Source of the DNA: SHZI01 sp964384525
Lineage (GTDB): Bacteria > Pseudomonadota > Gammaproteobacteria > Steroidobacterales > GCA-2729495
DNA: 45,299 bases
Direction: 5' to 3'
Assembly (NCBI GenBank): GCA_964384525.1
Contig: CAYLKO010000016.1
Location: forward strand, 1 to 45,299
A model generated the notes under the pieces. That model was given only the letters and a program-made list of their open reading frames with translations. It searched no databases and had not been told where the DNA came from. The translations under genes and the position numbers were made by a program. Positions 15,548 to 24,775 of this stretch are shown here, piece by piece. Within the stretch, counting starts at the first letter, position 1, and the number at the start of each line of letters is the position of its first letter.

Positions 15548-15955
15548 ATGATCACCATCATCAACCTCGACCACCTCGTGCTGCGCGTCGTCGATCTGCA
15601 CGCGATGCTGCACTTCTACGGGAAAATTCTCGGCTGCCCGATCGAGCGCCGGCAGGATGACATCGGCCTGGTGCAGCTTCGCGCCGGTACCGCGCTCATC
15701 GACCTCGTTCCAGTCGACGGCAAGCTGGGCCGCGCCGGGGGTGCCGCACCAGGGCCTGAAGGTCGTAACATGGACCACTTCTGTTTTGCGGTACGCCCAT
15801 TCGACGAGCCAGCCATCCGGCGCCACCTGGCAAGATACGGCATCGTGGCCGGACCAGTGGAGCAGCGCTTTGGCGCCACGGGCATGGGGCCATCCATCTA
15901 CGTTACGGACCCGGAAGGTAATAGCGTCGAGCTCAAGGTCCCGTCGGTTGACTGA
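15548..15955 (+). CDS. VOC family (glyoxalase I-like) protein
   Basis: This 135-residue protein is a single VOC domain: NLDHLVLRVVDLHAMLHFYG at the start with His9, NMDHFCFAV in the second module with another potential ligand His, and closing YVTDPEGNSVELK with a Glu ligand. This His/His/Glu set is compatible with a metal-binding VOC enzyme. Substrate is unknown; small members of this type are often annotated as virulence-protein-like or lactoylglutathione-lyase-like. It lies 34 bases after the YceI lipoprotein and 39 before sorA-like. Confidence 0.85.
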   Translation: MITIINLDHLVLRVVDLHAMLHFYGKILGCPIERRQDDIGLVQLRAGTALIDLVPVDGKLGRAGGAAPGPEGRNMDHFCFAVRPFDEPAIRRHLARYGIVAGPVEQRFGATGMGPSIYVTDPEGNSVELKVPSVD

Positions 15956-15994
15956 TCTGCGGTTCGATTTCATTAACCCGAGAGGCATCAATCC

Positions 15995-17236
15995 ATGAAC
16001 GATGATCAGCATGATGCGCATGCATCGCGCCGCAGCTTCCTGCGTCACGCGGGGGCGCTCGCACTGGCCGCGTCGCCACTGCGGGCCATGGCCGGCATCG
16101 ACACCTCGGAAGGCGTCAGCTTCGCAGCCGGCCCACGCCCGTTGGTGCGCTATCCCGGCAAACGGGACCTGATCCTGGTGCATTCACGCCCACCGCACCT
16201 GCAGACGCCCTTTGCCGTATTCAATGAAGGGGTGATCACGCCCAACGATGCCTTCTTCGTGCGCTACCACCTGGCTGACATTCCGACTTCGATCGATCCG
16301 GCCACCTATCGCCTCACCGTGAAGGGGACCGTTCAGAAACCCTTGAGCCTGTCCCTGACCGATCTCAAGGCACTGGCCGAACCGGTCGAGCTCGTGGCCG
16401 TCAAGGAATGCACGGGCAACAGCCGCGGCTACGTTTCACCGCGGGTCTTCGGCGCCCAATCCGGCAATGGCGAGATGGGTAATGCCCGCTGGACCGGCGT
16501 GCCACTCAGGAAAGTGCTGGAAAAGGCGGGTGTACGCGCAGGTGCGAAGCAGGTCACCTTCAATGGCATGGACAAACCGGTTCTGCCCGGCACGCCGGAC
16601 TTTCGCAAGGCGCTGCTCATCGACCACGCCCTGAGTGACGAGCCGATGCTGGCCTGGAACATGAATGGCGTGGAGCTGCCGTTTCTGAACGGCTACCCAC
16701 TGACGCTGATCGTGCCGGGTTATTTCGGCAGCTACTGGGTCAAGCACCTCGCAGACATCGAGGTCATCGACCACGAGTTTGCCGGTCACGATGCATTTTT
16801 CATGACGAAGGGTTACCGCATCCCGGATAACGACTGCGCCTGCGTCGAACCGGGCACGCCAGCCGGCACCACCCGCCCCACCACCACGCTGCCCATCCGC
16901 AGCTTCATTACCAGCGTAAAGGCTGGCGACACACTCTCACTGGCACGCCCCACGGAGCTGAAGGGCATCGCCTTTGACAGCGGATCCGGCATCAAATCGG
17001 TAGCCGTCTCCATCGATGACGGGCAGACCTGGCGCACCGCTGCACTGGGAAATGACCTCGGCCGTTTTTCATTCCGCGAATGGCGCCTGCCAGTGACCTT
17101 TATGCAGAAAGGCAAGGAACGGCTGCTGGTGCGCGCGACCAGCAACAAAGGCGAAGTACAACCGATGAAAGCCACGTGGAATCCGGCCGGGTACATGCGC
17201 AACGTGGTCGAATCCACCCCCGTGCTGATCGGCTGA
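15995..17236 (+). CDS. sorA: SorA-like sulfite dehydrogenase, molybdopterin subunit
   Basis: This 413-residue protein has a twin-arginine signal (SRRSFLRHAGALALAASP), so it is exported folded with its cofactor. The sulfite oxidase molybdopterin domain follows (about 90-270); Cys139 in VKECTGNSRG is the expected molybdenum thiolate ligand. The C-terminal dimerisation domain (about 295-410) contains SGIKSVAVSIDDGQTW. There is no haem b5 domain, as in bacterial SorA. It oxidises sulfite to sulfate in the periplasm and passes electrons to the cytochrome encoded four bases downstream. Other sulfite-oxidase-fold enzymes (e.g. MsrP) are less likely because of the cytochrome partner. Confidence 0.88.
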   Translation: MNDDQHDAHASRRSFLRHAGALALAASPLRAMAGIDTSEGVSFAAGPRPLVRYPGKRDLILVHSRPPHLQTPFAVFNEGVITPNDAFFVRYHLADIPTSIDPATYRLTVKGTVQKPLSLSLTDLKALAEPVELVAVKECTGNSRGYVSPRVFGAQSGNGEMGNARWTGVPLRKVLEKAGVRAGAKQVTFNGMDKPVLPGTPDFRKALLIDHALSDEPMLAWNMNGVELPFLNGYPLTLIVPGYFGSYWVKHLADIEVIDHEFAGHDAFFMTKGYRIPDNDCACVEPGTPAGTTRPTTTLPIRSFITSVKAGDTLSLARPTELKGIAFDSGSGIKSVAVSIDDGQTWRTAALGNDLGRFSFREWRLPVTFMQKGKERLLVRATSNKGEVQPMKATWNPAGYMRNVVESTPVLIG

Positions 17237-17240
17237 GGAC

Positions 17241-17894
17241 ATGAACATGAACACCGGAATATTTTTCGCCCTCGGCATCGCGGTGACTCTGGCAATGGGC
17301 CCGGCCCAGGCCGCGCCGCGCACGATCCAGCTGCCACCGGACACCTCCACCCTGCGCGCCTCGCCATTGCCGGGATATGCGCTGGCGGAGCAGAAGTGCG
17401 GCATCTGCCATTCCGCTGACTACATCAGCTATCAGCCACCGGGCCTGAGCCAGGCTCAATGGACCGCCGAAGTGACCAAGATGCAGCAGGCTTATGGCGC
17501 CCCGATCAGTGATGATGAGATCAAGGTCATTGGCGCCTATCTCGCGGTGGCGTACGGCAGCGCGCAGGCAACCGATGCCGGCATCGTGGCCGCGTCGGCC
17601 GCCGCGATGCCGGCCGCCACAAGCCCCGTCAAAGCGGATGCCTCCATCGACGTGCAGGCGCTGCTCAACGACCACGCCTGCCTCGGCTGCCATGCCATCA
17701 GCGAGCAGCTCGTCGGCCCGGCCTATCGTGATGTGGCCGCCAGATACAAGGACAACGCCAATGCTTCGGCGCTGGTTGCCGAAGCCATTCTGAACGGCGG
17801 CAGTGGCCGGTGGGGCCAGACACCGATGCCGGGCAACCAGAGCCTGACTGATGCCGAAGCCCGCGCCCTGGCTGCATTCATATTGGCGCAATGA
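17241..17894 (+). CDS. sorB: Diheme SorB-like cytochrome c subunit
   Basis: This 217-residue exported protein has a signal peptide ending near AQAAP and two haem sites. The first half (CGICH at 53-57, then a Trp/Lys-Met/YGAPI pattern) resembles SorB, the electron acceptor of sulfite dehydrogenase. The second half (CLGCH at 147-151, closing with the Met ligand in TPMPGN) is a separate class I cytochrome c, joined by an Ala/Pro-rich linker (about 108-132). Characterised SorB subunits carry one haem, so this is a longer, two-domain version. The extra domain may deliver electrons directly to an oxidase. It is translationally close to sorA. Confidence 0.85.
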   Translation: MNMNTGIFFALGIAVTLAMGPAQAAPRTIQLPPDTSTLRASPLPGYALAEQKCGICHSADYISYQPPGLSQAQWTAEVTKMQQAYGAPISDDEIKVIGAYLAVAYGSAQATDAGIVAASAAAMPAATSPVKADASIDVQALLNDHACLGCHAISEQLVGPAYRDVAARYKDNANASALVAEAILNGGSGRWGQTPMPGNQSLTDAEARALAAFILAQ

Positions 17895-17910
17895 GTGATC
17901 GGAGGGCTCC

Positions 17911-18548
17911 GTGGGTACCAACCGACTCGAAGCCTTCAGCGATGGCGTCATGGCCATCATCATCACCATCATGGTGCTGGAGCTGAAGGTTCCTCACGGC
18001 AGTGAGCCTGAAGCTTTGCGGCCGCTGGTTCCCGTCTTGCTGACATATGTATTGAGCTTCGTTTACATCGGCATCTACTGGAACAATCACCACCACATGA
18101 TGCACGCGAGCCGGACAGTCACCGGGGCGGTTCTCTGGGCCAACCTGCATCTGCTGTTCTGGCTGTCGCTGCTTACATTTGTCACCGGCTGGATGGGTGA
18201 GAACCATTTCACGACTGCCCCGGCTGCACTGTATGGCGTGGAGCTGATCTNNNNNNNNNNGGCATTTTGGGCTGGCGTGCCCTAGTCCGGCGAGTGCTGT
18301 TCATGGCAGCCGTTGCATACTGGATCCTGCAACAGGTGATCATTGCTGCACAGGGCAGGGATTCACTGCTGAAAAAGGCGATAGGCAGCGACTGGAAGGG
18401 CAGGCTCTCGCCCATGCTTTACGCCACCGCCATTCCCGCAGCCTTCTGGTGGCCGGCCCTGTCACTCGCGATCTACGTGCTCGTCGCACTGATGTGGTTG
18501 ATTCCCGACCGGCGCATTGAATCGGCATTGGCAGGCGGCAAGCCATAA
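17911..18548 (+). CDS. TMEM175-family (DUF1211) membrane protein, interrupted by an assembly gap
   Basis: The N-terminal motif RLEAFSDGVMAIIITIMVLE and the downstream YWNNHHHMMH are diagnostic of bacterial TMEM175-type potassium channels. The start is GTG at 17911 with GGAGGG upstream. A 10-N gap (18251-18260) splits the gene; the remaining C-terminal part (MAAVAYWILQQ to stop at 18548) reads in another frame, so the gap length must leave remainder 2 on division by 3. In relatives the YGxxLL and MAAxAYW segments are nearly adjacent, so the 40-odd bases just right of the gap look like surplus. The gene is probably intact in the organism. It lies 16 bases after sorB. Confidence 0.85.
18251..18260. 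other. Assembly gap (10 N)
   Basis: Run of N inside the TMEM175-family gene. The true length is unknown; the reading frames on both sides rule out exactly 10. Confidence 0.98.
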
Positions 18549-18587
18549 ATATGCCACGTGCCTGTTTGCCATTTGTGCGTTAATGCG

Positions 18588-18616
18588 TTGACAATCCTAT
18601 GGTTACGGCCTAGCGT
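18588..18616 (+). promoter_or_regulatory. Candidate sigma-70 promoter
   Basis: TTGACA (18588-18593), 17-base spacer, TAGCGT (18611-18616), 43 bases before the ATG of the small exported protein. The -35 is a perfect match; the -10 keeps T1, A2 and T6. Confidence 0.5.
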
Positions 18617-18659
18617 TCAGAACCATTCTTGCCCCAGGCCCGATGAGGAGCATCCCCCC

Positions 18660-18971
18660 ATGACGACCCATTCAACGCAATACAACCGGCGCCGCGGCTG
18701 GCTCGGCCCTGTTGCAGCCGCCCTGCTGGTCATCTCACCCCTGGCCGTTGCCGGTGAGAGCCAGCGCATCGAAGACGCCAGCTACGGCAGCATGGTGGTC
18801 GACGCGGCAATCGCCCGCCCGCTCGGGCTGTGTGCCACCGTCGTCGGTTCCGTGCTGTGGGTGGCCACGCTGCCATTCAGTGCGCTCGGCGGCAATATCG
18901 ACGAAGCCGCCAATGAGCTCGTGAAGAAGCCGGCACGTTACACCTTCACACGTCCGCTCGGGGAACTGTAG
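18660..18971 (+). CDS. Small exported protein of unknown function
   Basis: This 103-residue protein starts at ATG 18660. It has a basic N-region (NRRRGW), a hydrophobic signal segment ending LAVAGESQ, and a second hydrophobic stretch (GLCATVVGSVLWVATLPFSALGG) that could be a membrane helix. The C-terminus is short and charged, ending FTRPLGEL. I recognise the general pattern of small gammaproteobacterial envelope proteins but no function. Its last 26 bases overlap the 3' end of convergent recQ. Confidence 0.65.
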   Translation: MTTHSTQYNRRRGWLGPVAAALLVISPLAVAGESQRIEDASYGSMVVDAAIARPLGLCATVVGSVLWVATLPFSALGGNIDEAANELVKKPARYTFTRPLGEL

Positions 18972-20791
18972 CAATCACCGCGAGGAAGCGGTCGCCGAAG
19001 GCGGCCAGCTTCCGTTCACCGATGCCGGTCAGACCGCCCAGCTCGTTCAACGAGCCGGGCCGGCGGCGCACCATTTCAGCGAGCGTCACATCGTGAAAGA
19101 CCACGTACGGCGGCACGTTCCGGGCCTTGGCCAACTCCATGCGCAGGCTGCGCAAGGCGGCCCAGAGTTCCTGGTCCGCCGGCGTGGCAAAGCTGCTGCC
19201 GGCAGCGCTGGGCGCAGCTCCCCCCGCTGACCGCCCGGACTTGTCACGCGCACGGGCCGCCCGCACCGGCGCTGCTTCCCGTCGCAGCCACAGCGACGCC
19301 TCGCCGCGCAGCACCGGCCGGCAGATATCGGTCAGATGCAGGCCACCATGCCCTTCCACATCGACGTTCAGGAGCCCGCGGGCAATCAGCTGACGAAACA
19401 CGCCGCGCCAACCGCTGGCATTCAGTTCGGTGCCAATGCCGAAGGTGGTCAGGCGATCGTGGCCGAAGCGCCGGATCCGCTCATCGTCCTTGCCGAGCAA
19501 TACATCGACCAGATAGGTCACGCCGAAACGCTGACCGGTGCGGTGCACGCAGGACAATGCCTTCTGCGCCACGACCGAAGCATCCCAGGTTTCCGGTGGC
19601 GTGAGGCAGGTGTCGCAGTTGCCACATGGCGCCGGCAGCGACTCGCCAAAGTATTGCAGCAGCGCCTGCCGCCGGCAGTCGGTGCCCTCGCACAAGCCGA
19701 GCATGGCGTCCAGCTTGTGGCGTTCGGCACGCTTGTGGGCCTCCGCCGCACCGGATTCCGCCAGCATCTGGCGCAGCAGAATGACGTCCTGCAGGCCATA
19801 GTTCATCCAGGCATCCGCCGGCAGTCCATCGCGGCCGGCGCGACCGGTCTCCTGGTAATAGGCTTCAACGCTTTTCGGCAGGCTCAGGTGGGCCACGAAA
19901 CGCACGTTCGGTTTGTCGATGCCCATGCCAAAGGCGATCGTGGCCACCATGACCAGGCCTTCTTCATGAATGAAACGGGCCTGGTTGCGGGTACGGACTT
20001 CGCTTGAGAGGCCGGCGTGGTACGCCAGGGCCGTCACGCCCTTGTCGGTCAGCCATTGCGCGAGATCATCGGTTTTCTGGCGGGACAGGCAATACACGAT
20101 GCCGGCTTCCCCGGCGTGTTCGTCACGAATGAAGCGCAGCAACTGCTCCCGTGTGTTGCCCTGCCCGGCCTGGATCCGGTAGCGGATGTTCGGCCGGTCA
20201 AAACTGCTGACGAAGATCCGCGCATCGGTCAGCGCCAGCCGCGTGACGATCTCCTCGCGGGTGCGTTGATCGGCGGTGGCTGNNNNNNNNNNCGCCGGGA
20301 AATTCCTCTGCGAGCCGGGCCAGTTGCAGATACTCCGGACGGAAATCGTGGCCCCATTGCGAGACACAATGGGCTTCATCAATGGCAATGAGCGCCAGCG
20401 GCTGCCGGCCCAGCAGCCCGAGCGTTCGTTCCATCAGCAGACGTTCCGGCGCCAGATAGAGTAGATCCAGTTCACCGGCCCGGAACTGCGCCTCGACCTG
20501 CCGGCCCTCATCCGCGCTCTGCGATGAATTGAGGAAGGCGGCCCGGACGCCCGCCTGCTGCAGCGTTGCAACCTGATCCTGCATCAGCGCGATCAGCGGC
20601 GACACGACGATCCCGGTGCCGAAGCGCACCAACGCCGGAATCTGGAAGCACAGCGACTTGCCGCCGCCGGTAGGCATCAGCACCAGCGAATCGCGGCCGG
20701 CAATCAGCTCGCGGACCACTTCATCCTGGGGAGAGCGAAAACTGTCGTAACCGAAAACGGAGCGCAGTATGTGGGCGGCCTGATCGGGCAT
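18946..20791 (-). CDS. recQ: ATP-dependent DNA helicase RecQ, interrupted by an assembly gap
   Basis: The N-terminal half (from ATG 20791) has the helicase motifs: SFRSPQDEVV (motif 0), MPTGGGKS (Walker A) and IDEAHCVSQWGHDFRPEY (DEAH and RecQ loop). After the gap come the second RecA domain (SSFDRPNIRY, FGMGIDKPNVRFV, QETGRAGRDG), the zinc-binding cysteines (about CEGTDC to CDTC), the winged-helix region and a C-terminal HRDC domain ending at 18946. Both halves are in the same frame if the true gap is a multiple of three. Comparison with RecQ suggests about 8 residues are missing around motif III (TATAD). Full-length and probably functional; it is last in the ilvH-proBA-glpD run. Confidence 0.93.
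20283..20292. other. Assembly gap (10 N)
   Basis: Run of N inside recQ, just before helicase motif III. The frames of the flanking halves require a true length divisible by three; about 24 bases would restore the usual RecQ spacing. Confidence 0.98.
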
Positions 20792-20799
20792 GCGCCGGA

Positions 20800-21855
20800 T
20801 TATCGCATGTCGATATCCGGTACCGGCCCGAAATACATTTCAAAACCCAGGCCGACGCCGGGATTGATCTTGCGTTCCTCAAGCAGCGTTTCCCTGGGCC
20901 AGGTCACGCTGGCCGACAAACTCATGAAAAGCCACTTTCTGTAGATGTTCTGCCGATACTCGGTTTCAAAGCCGTAGTTCTGCAGCCCAACATCGGCACG
21001 GGTTTCACCGACCAGCAACGCCGTGTAACTGATGGCCCGGCGCCGGCTGAGGCTCTGGTACAGGTTGAAGTTGGAACCCCACTCGAAGCCCTTGGTGTCT
21101 TCGGCAATGGTCGCCGTATTGTTCCAGCGGAACAGCAGCGACTCGGTGAGGAGATGATCGAGCGTCGCCTGGGTGGTCGTGCCGAAGCCGCGGCTGTCCC
21201 GCCAGAAGGGCGTTTCCCGAAGGCGGAGCATGGTATCGGCATTGAAAATGATGTTGTGGCGATAGGTGCCCTTTACATACGGGTCAATTGGCGTGCGCAG
21301 GCGCACACCGATGCCGAAATCAAAGCCATTCTCCAGCCCGCTCTGCTTCGAGTAGCCCAGCCCCAGCAACCAGGCCTCATCGTTCACCGACTCGAACTTG
21401 GGTGGCAGCGGATTCTCGGTATTGGCGGGCCGTTCCTCCACCAGGTCCTGGGCATCGCCACGCCCCAGCGTCACGCGAAACCGGTTTTCCAGGTTCGGCA
21501 GCGCGAAACGGGCGCGCAACCGCACCCGGGTATCCAGCTGGTCACGCCGATCGTAGGTTTCGAGGAGCCCAAGGCGGCCAAAGGTCTCGTCCGAATCCTG
21601 ATCGTAGCGTGGATTGCCGAACAGCCCGTCGAACCAGCCGGCACTGCTGCACACCGTGATATAGACGCCGCGCTGCATCCGATCGATCCATGCGTTGGTG
21701 TCGGAGCCGGGTTTGTCGCAATGCTCGCGGGCCGGTGGCACTGGTTCCGGAACCGGCGGACCCGCCTCAACGGCGTACAGCGACACCGCCCACAGCACCA
21801 GCGTCGGCAGGACCATGATGGCAATGGCGTTGGTTGGAAACCGCGTCCTGCGCAA
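20800..21855 (-). CDS. Exported envelope protein of unknown function, probably a beta-barrel
   Basis: This is a 351-residue protein. I place the start at TTG 21855 because AGGAGG (21860-21865) lies just upstream and the product then opens with a basic N-region (RRTRF) and a signal helix ending near LYAVEAG. An in-frame TTG at 21900 is possible. The mature part has a periplasmic-looking segment with two cysteines (EHCDKPG, YITVCSSAGWF) and then many alternating strands such as FDFGIGVRLRT, ETEYRQNIYRKW and GVGLGFEMYFGP, suggesting an outer-membrane barrel. I recognise no named family. It sits between glpD (stop about 40 bases upstream) and recQ (8 bases downstream). Confidence 0.75.
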   Translation of the reverse strand: MRRTRFPTNAIAIMVLPTLVLWAVSLYAVEAGPPVPEPVPPAREHCDKPGSDTNAWIDRMQRGVYITVCSSAGWFDGLFGNPRYDQDSDETFGRLGLLETYDRRDQLDTRVRLRARFALPNLENRFRVTLGRGDAQDLVEERPANTENPLPPKFESVNDEAWLLGLGYSKQSGLENGFDFGIGVRLRTPIDPYVKGTYRHNIIFNADTMLRLRETPFWRDSRGFGTTTQATLDHLLTESLLFRWNNTATIAEDTKGFEWGSNFNLYQSLSRRRAISYTALLVGETRADVGLQNYGFETEYRQNIYRKWLFMSLSASVTWPRETLLEERKINPGVGLGFEMYFGPVPDIDMR

Positions 21856-21896
21856 ATGGCCTCCTGGCGAACCGCGATGCTGTGCGTCGGCAACTG

Positions 21897-23501
21897 TCAA
21901 GGCAAGAGTAAAGGCGCAATCTCCGTCAGATAAGCGACTTCCTCACGTTGGCACCGATCCACACTCCAACCCAGGTCACGCCGGGCAATCCGGAGCACGG
22001 CAGGCAGCGCAGCGCGGCCCAGATCAGGCCCGAGGCCGATCATGGTCCGCCGCAGCAGGATATCACCCAGATTCACGGCAAATTCCTCGCGCACCACAAA
22101 GAGGAGCTCGGCGGCGATGGCGCCGCTTGCCGTGCAGATGACCTCACCGAGCTCGGGCCGGTCCCGGGTCATGGCCGCGACCTGCAGCGCGCGGCTGCCG
22201 TAGACCTCATACAGATGACCGTGGCTGCCGGCAGGCACGGCACGGAAGCCGGCACGCTCCTGCAGAACCTGCTCGCGTGAGCTGACTCCGCCCGGCAGCG
22301 GCAGATCCGCCGTGCTGCTGGCGCCGAAGGTGTGATCGAGAATCCGTTGCAGACGGGGCGTCAGCTGATCCACAACCTGTTCGGCCAGATTGCGATAGGT
22401 CGTGATCTTGCCACCGATCACCGAGTAGAGCCCGCGGGCGGAACGTCCGTGACGACGGATCATGTGGCGGCGCGTGATGGAGGCTGTCCGCTTCAAACCT
22501 TCGCGCGGCAGGGGACGCAGCCCGCTGTAGGCATACAGGATCGACTCGCGCGTGAGCCCGCAGTCGGGAAAGAGATGCCGGGTTTCGTCGAGCAGGTAAT
22601 CAAGCTCCGGCCCGGTTGGCCGCACCTCCGCCGGATCATCGTCGCAACGCGTATCGGTGGTGCCGATCAGCACGAGCTCATTCCACGGCAGGATGAAAAA
22701 CGGACGACCATCCGACCGGGCTTCCGCATAGCAGGCGGTACTGGCGAGACCGGCAAACGGCCGCACCACGATATGCGTGCCCTTGGTCGGCCCGAGAAAT
22801 CGGGGCAGCGGCCACCCGGCGCCCGCCAGCACCCGATCCACCCACGGCCCTGCCGCGTTGACTATGGTGCGTGCCCGCCGGATCGAACGCTCACCCGTTG
22901 CCGCGTGCACGACCTCCACACCGGCAACCCGGTTCTGCTCGAGCAGAATCTTCCCGACCCGCGCATGGGTTTCGATCACGGCGCCGGCTGCCGCCGCGGC
23001 AATGGCATTCTCGACGACGAGACGTTCGACGTAGCGCACCTGGCCGTCGTAGTAGAGGGCGGCCCCCTCGAGTCCAGCAGCAGCCAGGCCCGGCGCCTGC
23101 TGCAGGGCTTCGTCGCGGGACAAGCGCCGGTGCCCGGGCAAGGACCGGCCGATCGCCAACAGGTCATACACATGGAGGCCGAAGTCCACCGTATTCATGC
23201 CACGGCGCGCACCCTCGTAAATCGGGATCAGCAGGGCGAGCGGCCGGACGAGATGCGGCGCAGTGCGCAACAAGGTCTCCCGTTCCTGGAGCGATTCGTG
23301 GACCAGCCCGAGCTCCCCGAATTCGAGATAGCGCAGGCCGCCGTGAATCAGCCGGCTCGACCAGCGCGTCGTGCTGTTGCAGAGGTCACCCTGCTCCAGC
23401 AGACAGGTGCGCAGCCCGCGCAAGGCCGCATCGCGGGCGATGCCGGCGCCGTTGATGCCGCCACCAATGACGATCAGGTCGAAATCAGGAGGGGCGGCCA
23501 C
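21897..23501 (-). CDS. glpD: Aerobic glycerol-3-phosphate dehydrogenase
   Basis: This is a 534-residue FAD enzyme that oxidises glycerol-3-phosphate to dihydroxyacetone phosphate at the inner membrane, passing electrons to quinone. The FAD-binding GGGINGAGIARDAALRG is at the N-terminus, followed by the family segment WSSRLIHGGLRYLE. Later blocks include GPTKGTHIVV, PFFILPWNELVLIGTTD and YSGLRPL. The start is GTG at 23501, overlapping the proA stop by one base (TAGTG), so it is translationally coupled to proA. No glpK or glpF is in the window. Confidence 0.93.
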   Translation of the reverse strand: MAAPPDFDLIVIGGGINGAGIARDAALRGLRTCLLEQGDLCNSTTRWSSRLIHGGLRYLEFGELGLVHESLQERETLLRTAPHLVRPLALLIPIYEGARRGMNTVDFGLHVYDLLAIGRSLPGHRRLSRDEALQQAPGLAAAGLEGAALYYDGQVRYVERLVVENAIAAAAAGAVIETHARVGKILLEQNRVAGVEVVHAATGERSIRRARTIVNAAGPWVDRVLAGAGWPLPRFLGPTKGTHIVVRPFAGLASTACYAEARSDGRPFFILPWNELVLIGTTDTRCDDDPAEVRPTGPELDYLLDETRHLFPDCGLTRESILYAYSGLRPLPREGLKRTASITRRHMIRRHGRSARGLYSVIGGKITTYRNLAEQVVDQLTPRLQRILDHTFGASSTADLPLPGGVSSREQVLQERAGFRAVPAGSHGHLYEVYGSRALQVAAMTRDRPELGEVICTASGAIAAELLFVVREEFAVNLGDILLRRTMIGLGPDLGRAALPAVLRIARRDLGWSVDRCQREEVAYLTEIAPLLLP

Positions 23502-24775
23502 TACGGGCGGATTTGGCCGCTGCCGTGCACGAGGTACTTGTAGCTCGTGAGCTGCTCGGCGCCCACCGGCCCCCGTGCATGTATCCGCCCGGTGGCGATG
23601 CCGATTTCGGCGCCCATGCCGAATTCACCGCCATCGGCAAACTGGGTGGAGGCGTTGTGCAGCAGGATGGCGCTGTCGAGTTCGTGCAGGAACTTCTCCA
23701 CCGCTGCAGCATCACTGGCGACGATCGACTCCGTATGCCCCGAGCCATAGGTGACGATGTGTGCAATGGCTTCATCCACCCCATCGACCACCCGGCAAGA
23801 CAGGATGGCGTCCAGATACTCGGTCCGCCAATCCTCTTCCGTGGCCGGCTTGAGGCGTGGATCGCGGGCGCACAGTTCGGCATCCCCCCGCAGCTCGCAG
23901 CCGGCCGTGATCAGGGCGTCCGCAATGCGGGCCCAGTGGGACGCCAGGCACCGCCGGTCGATCAGCAGCGTCTCGGCCGCACCACACACCCCGGGACGGC
24001 GCAGCTTCGCGTTGAGCACGACCTCGCAGGCCATGCCCACATCAGCCGAATGATGCACATACACGTGACACAAACCCTCCAGGTGGCCGATCACCGGCAC
24101 CCGGGCATCTGCCTGGACGCGGGCGATCAGATTCCTGCCCCCACGCGGCACCACGACATCGAGATACGGCTGCATGTGGCCGAGCAGATAACCCACCGCG
24201 TCGCGGCTTTTCGTCGGCACCATCTGGATGGCCGTCTCCGGCAGTCCACCCGCCTTGAGCCCGGCCACCAGTGCCGCATGAATGGCCCGGCTGGACTCAT
24301 GGCTTTCCGAACCACCACGCAGGATCACGGCATTGCCGGACTTCAGGCACAGGGCGCCGGCGTCGGCCGTCACGTTGGGCCGGCTCTCGTAGATGATGCC
24401 GATGACACCCAGCGGCACCCGGACGCGCTGGATCCGCAAGCCATTCGGCCGGGTCCATTCCGCCATCACGTCGCCCACCGGGTCCGGCAGGGCGGCGATG
24501 TCTTCGATGCCGCGGGCCATGGCCTCCACGCGCTTCGGATCCAGCAGCAGCCGATCCAGCAGCGCACCCGTCAATTGCCGCTCGCGGGCGGCCACCATAT
24601 CGCGGGCATTGGCTGCGAGGATGTCGGCCGCCCGGCTGCGGATCGCTGCAGCCGCACCGCCCAGCGCCTGCGTCTTCTGCGCGGAGCTCGCCCGCGCCAG
24701 CTCCCGCGCCGCCTCGCGCGCCTGGATTCCCAGACGGGTCATCACCGCCGGCAGGTCAGGGGTTGCAGCATTCAT
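23501..24775 (-). CDS. proA: Gamma-glutamyl phosphate reductase
   Basis: This is a 424-residue cytosolic enzyme of the aldehyde dehydrogenase superfamily that reduces glutamyl-5-phosphate to glutamate semialdehyde in proline synthesis. Recognisable blocks: VPLGVIGIIYESRPNVTADA, CLKSGNAVILRGGSE, HVYVHHSADVGMA and TYGSGHTESIV. The catalytic cysteine is in RRPGVCGAAETLL. Its ATG overlaps the proB stop by four bases (24772-24775) and its stop touches glpD, so it is the middle of a coupled trio. Confidence 0.95.
   Translation of the reverse strand: MNAATPDLPAVMTRLGIQAREAARELARASSAQKTQALGGAAAAIRSRAADILAANARDMVAARERQLTGALLDRLLLDPKRVEAMARGIEDIAALPDPVGDVMAEWTRPNGLRIQRVRVPLGVIGIIYESRPNVTADAGALCLKSGNAVILRGGSESHESSRAIHAALVAGLKAGGLPETAIQMVPTKSRDAVGYLLGHMQPYLDVVVPRGGRNLIARVQADARVPVIGHLEGLCHVYVHHSADVGMACEVVLNAKLRRPGVCGAAETLLIDRRCLASHWARIADALITAGCELRGDAELCARDPRLKPATEEDWRTEYLDAILSCRVVDGVDEAIAHIVTYGSGHTESIVASDAAAVEKFLHELDSAILLHNASTQFADGGEFGMGAEIGIATGRIHARGPVGAEQLTSYKYLVHGSGQIRP

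Noticed and set aside
22332..23543. 403-codon open frame on the plus strand
   Set aside because: Antisense to glpD; no domain recognised.
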